This document shows positions 57,621-64,000 of a stretch of 64,000 bases of DNA, piece by piece. This DNA is from Loripinus fragilis (lineage: Eukaryota > Mollusca > Bivalvia > Lucinida > Lucinidae). Position numbers and translations under genes: made by a program. The stretch's first letter is position 1, and each line of letters starts with the position of its first letter. The notes beneath the pieces are model-generated. The model saw only the letters and a list, made by a program, of their open reading frames with translations, did no database searches and was not told the origin of the DNA. Where the stretch lies: contig CAXHUL010000544.1 of the NCBI GenBank assembly GCA_964019695.1, positions 124,001 through 188,000 on the forward strand. The letters run 5' to 3'.

Positions 57621-57952
57621 CACTGAAAACTAGTTGGTAGGCATTTAACTTTGATTTGTATGATACCCAAGGTGAACTTAGGGGTTAGAGAAAAAAAATT
57701 ATGTTTTGTGATTTATAAGTTTCTCTAAAATGAACCTTGGATGGGGATATAACCTAGACAAATTTGCCTTGTTTGACTTCTGTTTTGTCAGGGGACACAT
57801 CCTATTCTCTGAATTCTAGTCTACTACACAGTGCTCTACAAGACATTGGTGCTGTATTCAGTATGTCTGGTCATACCAGTTTTATAAATATTTGGATGTT
57901 ATAAATGTTGTAGCTCCTGTTCATTACTTATGTGATGTTTTTTTCTTTGTAG

Positions 57953-58404
57953 TGGGAAAGGAGACAACACTTGAAACATGAAAACATAAATTACCCATAT
58001 TATGGTCAGCTAGAAGATATCTTAGAGACCTTGTATTCAGAGAATTCTGATGATTGTCATTGCTACTCTGCATACTCTTGGAAGTGACTATCAAAGATCT
58101 GTCTACGATTGCTTGCACAACATATTTGTGGATTTGAACAATCAAATCATTGTAAAAATTGGCTTGAAGAAGGCGCTAAAGAGATCTGTGAAAAACTAAT
58201 GTGCATGCCTTGCAGTTATGCTCATGTCAGAGAATTCACACCTCCACATATTGTTTAAATGGAAAGTATTTTGGTATCTGTAGAACTGACTTGATGACAC
58301 TCAATATCTGTATAGAGAGAAGCATTACAGCAATAGCCACTGGTACCGGTTATTTCCTGTGTTCCATTTATCCACAAATGAAAGATAAAACAGTCCCTAT
58401 GTAA
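57953..58404 (+). pseudogene. Unrecognised coding-like block with internal stop and frame change
   Basis: After a strong acceptor-like GTTTTTTTTCTTTGTAG, the frame reads WERRQHLKHE, YPYYGQLEDILETLYSE, then an in-frame TGA at 58085. It continues open for another 56 codons (LSKICLRLLAQHICGFEQSN, then KNWLEEGAKEICEKL) to a TAA at 58257. A second frame, open from 58201, carries CLNGKYFGICRTDLM and ITAIATGTGYFLCSIYPQM to a stop at 58402. The composition (Cys, Leu, Glu, aromatic residues, short helices) looks like globular protein rather than random AT-rich DNA. I cannot name the family. It may be a decayed gene, or exons with sequencing indels. It is not the missing Arl8 exon. Confidence 0.35.
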
Positions 58405-58553
58405 ATCATTACTGTAGTGCGACACAGATGGAGTTATAAGGCTTGTACCCTGTTCAACGTCATTCAGTATTAGCATTTACATCCTATATATCCATATAGT
58501 CTGCAAAACTATCTTCAGGAGTCAGGAAGGGCAGGATGAGACCAAAATGTTAG

Positions 58554-58793
58554 ATGCATTGCTATGCCACAATGCTAAATGCATTGTTATATACAAGCAT
58601 CCTTAACCAAAATATGCCAAGAGAAATTAAGAACTTTGTGGGAGTGTTTTGTAAATGGCTAGTTATTTTAAGGCCTTTCTCGTTAATAGCTGCCACTGAA
58701 CAACAAGTAAATATCTGTTTTGACTTCAGCTCACTGGACAGTCTCTGTACATGTTCATATACTAACATCTGTAGTTGTGAAAAGGTGAACTAA
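58554..58793 (+). pseudogene. Possible continuation of the coding-like block
   Basis: The frame carries PREIKNFVGVFCKWLVILRP, then TEQQVNICFDFSSLDSL and a Cys-rich end. It is 79 codons long in all and follows the block above in another frame. Weak evidence taken alone; the position and similar composition are the only links. Confidence 0.25.
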
Positions 58794-58812
58794 GCAACTG
58801 AATCGCCTATTA

Positions 58813-58960
58813 GATACTCGTGACAGATTCTTCTAACAATGAAGTAATTTCAAATGGGAATAAATATGAGAAGAAAAATCCATTTATTCTTGAGGACAAT
58901 GAGAATGACATATTAAAAGCATTAGCAGAGACTTGCAATATTCATCTTCTCATCTTTGGT
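58813..58960 (+). pseudogene. Possible exon, NPFILEDNENDILKALAET
   Basis: Between CTATTAG (acceptor-like) and TTTG/GTAAAAC (donor-like) a frame stays open for 49 codons: ILVTDSSNNEVISNG, then NPFILEDNENDILKALAET, then CNIHLLIFG. It has no Met start, so it would have to be an internal exon. Immediately downstream lies the AGCTCACCTGAG element D, whose first bases supply the next stop. Confidence 0.3.
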
Positions 58961-58987
58961 AAAACTATTTGGAATTCTAAGGTGCAT

Positions 58988-59690
58988 TTTTAGCTCACCT
59001 GAGCTATTGTGATCCTATGATGTCCGTTATCCATCAGTCTGTCTGTCCGTTTGATATATGTCAACAATTTCCTTTAAGCAACATTCCCTTTGATAGGCCA
59101 ATTGTTCCTTTGTTATTATAGTAATTTACAAATCGGCTTACGACCATACAGGGTATCTGGAATGGCTTAGAAGCTACGGTAACGCCACAGCATCATAGCT
59201 CTTACGCTGCACGATCGTGGGTGATGCAATTGTGCAGCATAACAGCTACTTAAGCTGTCCACTGTGTGGCGTTGCTGTGCGTTCTAACTGATTCAAGATA
59301 GGCCATACATTAGCAAGCAGATTCGTAACTGTATATAAGAGTAGCATTATATAGGGAATACATAAAAAAGCCTGAAACCACTAGGCCTAGAGCCTTAATA
59401 TTATGTTTATAGCATCATCTAGTGAACCTTTACCAAGTTTGTTCAAATTATGCCTCTGAGGGCCAAAATTCATCAGGCTCCACTATGGAGGTCACATGTT
59501 TTACTAGTTGAGGTTCTACATACTGTTAACCTTATGAACATAACCCACGTTAAGTTAAAGTGAAACTGCTGAGTGCTGTTCATCATAATTCATAACTGGA
59601 CTTTGAGGAGCTATGCTTTCCTATACTTTTACATGTATATACATTCATTCTCAGGTGAGGGACACAGGGCTCTCTGCTTGTTAATGTTGT
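58988..59690 (+). mobile_element. AGCTCACCTGAG-end element, copy D
   Basis: Begins TTTTTAGCTCACCTGAGCTA and closes with CTCAGGTGAGGGACACAGGG and CTCTCTGCTTG. One unit of the copy-A/B repeat (CTGAAACCACTAGGCCTAGA, CATCATCTAGTGAACCTTTA, CAAATTATGCCTCTGAGGGC) remains at 59371-59510. A nested inverted-repeat element fills 59110-59345. Confidence 0.7.
59110..59345. mobile_element. Inverted-repeat MITE nested in copy D
   Basis: CAAATCGGCTTACGACCATA and CGGTAACGCCACAGC face GTGTGGCGTTGCTGTGCG and AGCAAGCAGATTCGTAAC. The centre (GCTCTTACGCTGCACGATCG against GCAATTGTGCAGCATAACAG) is a second inverted pair. Total about 235 bp. Confidence 0.65.
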
Positions 59691-59734
59691 CATAAATTAT
59701 GTTATAGCATTTAACTCTTTGATGGTATTTAACT

Positions 59735-60130
59735 CCTTAACTGCAAATGTCAACTGTTGATAACCCTTTGCAAACAGTTTATACCTAGATCAGGACGGAC
59801 ACAACAAATTGAAAGACCTGATAGGAACCAAACTGTTTGACATGGGTTGTGATGCTAAGAAATTTTAAGTAAATTTGTCTCCACTGCATGCTTTGATGAT
59901 GCATTGACTATCAAACAGGTTTTTTGTAGTAGCATGCATTACGTTATCACACCTATGTAACCAATATAGTTGGTTTCATATATTTTTGTTTGTAATCTGC
60001 TGATTTTTTCTAAATCAAGTTTTTTCAAAAAATCTTTCAGACTGTCAGACAGATTGGAACCAGTTCAGGCCCAGCATTTTGTCCAACCTGATCTGGGTGC
60101 AAACTGTTTGCAAATGTTATCAGCAGATGC
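59735..60130 (+). mobile_element. Two GTCGTCTGCTGA MITE copies
   Basis: First copy: CAACTGTTGATAACCC, TTTGCAAACAGTTTATACCT, AGGAACCAAACTGTTTGACA. Second copy: GTAATCTGCTGATTTTTTCT, CAGATTGGAACCAGTTCAGG, CTGATCTGGGTGCAAACTGT and TTGCAAATGTTATCAGCAGA. Both diverged. Confidence 0.6.
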
Positions 60131-61216
60131 TTAATACTGTTTCATCCCAGGAAGAAAGGAAATTGTCCAGAAATGACTAGATTTTGTTTTTGACTAGGAT
60201 GTTATGCATAAACAAAAGATGTAAAACCACAACACATTTGCATGAGTCATATGTTTCGAACAGTTCATGTGACTGTGACAGCAACAACAAAATATTCAAT
60301 GCACTTTTATAAGTTTTATATTTAACATGTTGTCAGCTCATTTTTGATTCACATGGGCTCAAGGTCATCATCCCTTGTTTATCAACAATTTTCTTTAAAT
60401 AACATCAGATCTCCTATTAAAACTGGATGTAGGAATTCCACTAAATGTCACAGGAATGATCTTTTCATCTGAATTTCAAACATATTGGGTCCAGATCAAA
60501 CCCACTGTTTTTATCAGGTCTGATCTGAGTACAATGTGTTTGCAGAGGTCATGAGGGGAGGACACTAGTTGGCGAAGAGCTAAAATTTTGTGTATTAAAA
60601 TGGAATTGAAATTATAAATAAAATAATAAAAAGATGAGATAATATTGCTTTAAAACTGTTATTAAAAATGAATATTAAAGGAAACAGTCAAAAAACTTGA
60701 TTTATATCAGAATTTAAACCTGCGGTGTCACGAGATAAAACTACAGTATTCTTAGCAGTTGGTTTTTTTACCCACTGAGCTATTTTTACATGTATAGGAA
60801 ACCTCCAAATATCTTAAAATAGGCATTTTTCACTTGCCCTGCAGCTTAAGACACTGGTAAATACGAGTTTTCGAGTGGATTTTTCGAACCCTGAATCATA
60901 TTGGTATATTTACATAAATACATTGTTGAACTGACTGAAAAAACCTTTGGACAAACAGCATTCTATAAAAAGCTAAATGTTGATGAGCACCATAATAATA
61001 ACAAATCTCAGTTGTTGTATAAACACATTCAAAGATAGTTGAGAATCATTCTAAACAAAAAAATATAAACTGATCACAATAGGTACTTTATACAAGTATA
61101 TAATATTATTATCATATACTGCTTTCATTATGGTTTACCCTTTTCTATGAAAAATAATTTAGTTCTTTTATGGTTATGCTACTTTCAAAAGCTGTTGTAT
61201 AAAATTATTCCAGTAT
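60131..61216. other. Unassigned AT-rich DNA
   Basis: A solitary MITE core (CATATTGGGTCCAGATCAAA to GTCTGATCTGAGTACAATGT, about 60480-60545) is the only recognisable piece. No exon seen. Confidence 0.35.
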
Positions 61217-61796
61217 AAACAAAATTGCTATTATATCAAGGAGATGGATACCTTGCTTTATTGTTGTATAAACAATTTATACATCTCACACAGATCACTT
61301 TACGCCCCAAAATACAACTTTTTGAGCACACAGCAGCATGCTTATCAGGTGTTTTATTTACTTCCTGGTTTTATTCTGTTTGCAATTTTGTGACACGCAT
61401 GAACATGAATTACAATTATCTCACTACAATATATGAAAGTATTTTTGCCCAAATGTACAAATTTCTGGTAGAAAAATATATATTTCCAATTTTGCTTATA
61501 ATTTGTTCATGGTTAAAAATAAAAAAAAACCCTGTAAATAATACCAGAAATACATATATTTGGGTCAAAATACTTTCATATATTATAGTTGGATAATGTA
61601 GTTCATGTTAATGTTAACATTGTTATCTATATTTCACCCAGTATGCCACAATATTGCAAACTGAATAAAACCAGGAAGTAACTTCAAAACGACTGATAAG
61701 CATGCAAGCTGTATGATGTGGTGTAAAGTGATCTGTGTGAGATGTATAAATTGTTCATACAACAATATAGCCAAAGGTATTCGACTTCTTGATAAA
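61217..61796. mobile_element. Foldback element, TATCAAGGAGAnGGATACCT ends, copy 1
   Basis: About 580 bp, inverted over nearly its whole length. TCAAGGAGATGGATACCT faces AGGTATTCGACTTCTTGA. CAATTTATACATCTCACACA faces TGTGTGAGATGTATAAATTG. CATGCTTATCAG faces CTGATAAGCATG. The 123-residue frame at 61225-61596 follows the left arm and is not a gene. Confidence 0.8.
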
Positions 61797-62009
61797 ATAG
61801 CCATTTGAAAAATGTCATACAAGTAAGAGCTTTTGAAAGCAGTTATCCCTTATCATGCATCTTTGAACCCACAGTAATGAGTAAATTTGTTAAATCTTGG
61901 TATGCAAGAAATTTATAATGAAATATGTAGTATGTTGATTTATTTCAAAATTTTAAATTTAACTTTGCAAAAAATTCTTTTAGGAACACTATTAAGTTGG
62001 TGTCATAGT

Positions 62010-62075
62010 TTGAATCCATTTCAGGCCCAACATTCTTTCAGACCTGATCTGGATCAAGACTGTTTGCAAAGGGAT
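62010..62075 (+). repeat. Solo MITE core
   Basis: AGTTTGAATCCATTTCAGGC faces CTGATCTGGATCAAGACTGT, followed by TTGCAAAGGGATAACC. Outer ends are absent. Confidence 0.5.
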
Positions 62076-62557
62076 AACCAGAATGCCTGGTGGTAGATGT
62101 TTAACCTGATCTTTTTCCCCTTCCTTATTTTTACAAATGTTTGTTAAGATAACTGAAACGCTGAATGATACTTAACTCGTTGGCATGCTGTGTAATTTCT
62201 CATGATTTTTGTCATTTGCAGATATATTTTTGACCCAAAGGAACTTTGTGGGACATATAGTAATCACACTGTCTGTTCGTCCATCCTTCCCGCTTTGTGT
62301 CTGCCGTATATCTCCTATTTTCTTTGACGTAGGAATCCCAAATTCGGTATGTGCATGCATCTTAGGATATTGGATAAGTAGGTGTAGCATACCAACCTTG
62401 GGTCTCTGTGATCTTGACCTCTGACCTAGATTTTAGAATCGACATTGAGCTCCTAGATTCTTTGAGGTAGGATTTCCAAATTTGGTGTGTGACTGCAACA
62501 TGGGATGGGAGAGTGTCACATAACTTTGTGACCTTGACCTTGAGTCTGATGCACATC

Positions 62558-63018
62558 TCAGGAGACGGATACCTTTGACCAAATTGACATGCTGGAAGAA
62601 CTTTAGAGAAAACCATTTGCATGAACATGACCTACAATTATTCGACTACAATATTTAGACGTATTTTGACCCAAATTTTTATGTATTTCTGGTATTAATT
62701 TGACCTTGAAAAATTCATAAGCAAAAATTGAAAATTTATATTTTTCTACCAGAAATTTGTACATTTTGGGCGAAAATACTTCTATATATTGTAGTCGAAT
62801 AATTGTAGGTCATGATCATGCAAATGGTTTTCTTTAAAGTTCATCCAGCATGTCATAGCATTGTTAATGGTATCAAACCAGGAAGTAACTCTAAAAAGAT
62901 TGATAAGCATGCTGCTGATTGCTCAAAAGCTGTACGTTGGGGCGTAAAGTGATCTTTGTGAGATGTATAAGTTGTTCATACAACAATGTGGCCAAAAGTA
63001 TCCGTCTCCTTGATAGGA
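62558..63018. mobile_element. Foldback element, copy 2
   Basis: CTCAGGAGACGGATACCTTT faces AAAGTATCCGTCTCCTTGAT. CATGAACATGACCTACAATT faces AATTGTAGGTCATGATCATG. The right arm matches copy 1's right arm (CAGGAAGTAAC, TTGATAAGCATGC, GGCGTAAAGTGATC, GAGATGTATAA). The left arm is shorter, so it has lost part of one side. Confidence 0.75.
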
Positions 63019-63040
63019 TCTAATTGCTATTTTTAAAATC

Positions 63041-63184
63041 ATGTTTTGTTTTACATTTGTATCAGACCATAATGCAGATTCTTTAATGTTGTATTCTGGT
63101 CAGTTAGAGAACATGTACAGTTATCTAAATAGCTCTTTGAAACTGTCAGATATTGTGCGTGGTCTCTCCTGTCAACAATCGTAA
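63041..63184 (+). other. Short open frame with acceptor-like start
   Basis: A 47-codon frame (MFCFTFVSDHNADS, then LYSGQLENMYSYLNSSLKLS) follows copy 2. CATTTGTATCAG inside it could be an acceptor. YSGQLEN echoes YYGQLED in the block at 57953. The resemblance is short and may be chance. Confidence 0.15.
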
Positions 63185-63267
63185 TGCAACTTATTATCAT
63201 TATACAAACTCATCATTCCTTATATTTTATCCTACAAATTTTTACTCTTTCAATCCACATCATGTTT

Positions 63268-63340
63268 AGTTTAATACCGTCTGACGCTAATGACCCACAA
63301 GGGTTGATGCGTCGTTAAGCACCAAACAAACAAACAAATC
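63268..63340 (+). repeat. SINE-type 3' end
   Basis: TGACCCACAAGGGTTGATGC and GTCGTTAAGCACC are followed by (AAAC)n. It resembles SINE/LINE tails with no head present. Confidence 0.5.
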
Positions 63341-64000
63341 TTCTTAACAAGTTAAGGGAAACTGTTAACAAGTATTTGTTAAGCATAGACTAGTACTATT
63401 GAGCTTTAACAAGTACTTGTTAAACTGCCAAATCTTAAGATTTAATTCTAAATCTCCTCTTGACAAATATTTGTTAGAGGTAACTGTTAATCATTGAGTT
63501 ATGCAAAGGTGTTGGATTATAGAACCTTAACAAGTACTTGTTAAACTGATCAATATTGTGACTTAATTATAAAGTGTTTATTAACACAATGATAGAGCAG
63601 CTTTCATTCAAGTTTTTAGTATTTAACAAGTAATTGTTAGAGATTACTACAAGTAATTAAAGTTAACAAGTATTTGTTAAGCATCAAGTTTTGTATTATA
63701 GAACTTTAACAAGTTCTTGTTAACATGACAAATCTAGGGATTATATTCTAAATCTCTTCTTAACACGTGCTTGTTACGACAATAATATACAGCTTTGAAA
63801 TTAAGGTTTTTAGTGTCTAACAATTATTTGTTAGTGGAAACTGTTAACAAGTGTTTGTCAAGCATTGGTTCAGTAAAAGTGTTGTATTATAAAAGCAGTC
63901 TTGTGACTTAATTCTAAATCTCTTTTTAACAAATGCTTGTTAAGTCAATAATAGAGCAGCTTTGAAATAGTTTCAGTGCCTTACAAGTACTTGTTAGCGA
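63341..64000. repeat. Array of the palindrome TTAACAAGTACTTGTTAA
   Basis: About 13 copies or variants at roughly 20-90 bp spacing: near 63363, 63409, 63459, 63524, 63620, 63660, 63705, 63758, 63817, 63842, 63924 and 63977. Most keep both half-sites (AACAAGT/ACTTGTT), with changes concentrated at the centre. Between them AATTCTAAATCTC phrases recur, so there is also a longer period. The array continues past the window end. Confidence 0.8.

Noticed and set aside
57793..57900. Missing last exon of Arl8 (a frame reads SALQDIGAVFSMS after an acceptor-like site)
   Set aside because: Only SALQD resembles the family's SAIQD. The following residues diverge at once, and joining it in phase to the exon ending at 53138 gives an early stop.
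61225..61596. 123-residue open frame as a membrane protein gene
   Set aside because: It lies along one arm of a foldback element whose other copy does not keep the frame, and its hydrophobicity follows from AT-rich sequence.
63341..64000. CRISPR-like palindromic repeats with spacers
   Set aside because: Repeat copies vary, spacing is irregular and the spacers themselves share phrases (AATTCTAAATCTC). There are no cas genes, and the rest of the window is animal DNA.

Overview
The window looks like a gene-poor, repeat-saturated stretch of a metazoan nuclear genome, most likely a bivalve mollusc. The reasons are inference from content: AT-rich DNA with no operons, spliced exons of an animal gene (Arl8), tRNA-headed SINEs, a decayed non-LTR retrotransposon, and many MITE and foldback families whose ends (TTTTAGCTCACCTGAGC, TATGCCCCCG, GCGGATCCAGA, GTCGTCTGCTGA) resemble repeats I associate with bivalves. 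No species can be named from sequence alone.

The only confidently recognised host gene is Arl8, the lysosomal Arf-like GTPase, on the + strand. An 81-nt exon lies at 44956-45036 and a 162-nt exon at 52977-53138. Their translations match the family almost residue for residue, but I could not find the intervening exon (switch II, WDIGGQ) in the 7.9 kb between them, nor the first and last coding exons. The intron carries a 2.85-kb transposon, a SINE, a 210-bp hairpin element and several MITEs. A second, unrecognised coding-like block with a stop and a frame change lies at 57953-58960.

Layout: 1-1892 a tandem-repeat-filled element ending in TTTTAGCTCA; 2440-3560 tandem copies of a palindromic MITE with a SINE inside; 4660-5975 a 56-bp satellite derived from that MITE; 6.9-10.3 kb more MITE copies; 10932-13816 a long-TIR element carrying about 20 copies of a 124-bp satellite and flanked by a 9-bp direct repeat; 16746-19162 a 2.4-kb TIR element studded with GTGAATTACGTTACC; 19.9-21.1 kb an ACATGTTT-rich region; 22.86-25.0 kb a decayed LINE; 26.3-27.2 kb hairpin MITEs; 28.4-31.0 kb MITE arrays interrupted by a 1.3-kb TIR element with a CCGTAAC motif; 33103-34527 and 40720-41360 two copies of one segment, one with and one without a TATGCCCCCG element; 34738-35877 a TA-flanked element rich in AACGTCA; 37172-40014 and 48028-50878 two inverted copies of a 2.85-kb element packed with GTTCTAGAAC; 51.6-52.2 kb a foldback element; 53.4-55.1 kb and 59.0-59.7 kb more AGCTCACCTGAG elements; 55434-56443 a Tigger/pogo-like TIR element; 61217-63020 two foldback copies; 63345-64000 an array of the palindrome TTAACAAGTACTTGTTAA running off the window.

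The most interesting theme is that several otherwise unrelated, apparently non-coding elements are each saturated with a private short palindrome or near-palindrome repeated throughout their length. Four of these types are bounded by clear terminal inverted repeats. This looks like a shared architecture (multi-site transposase binding or structure-forming DNA) rather than one family.
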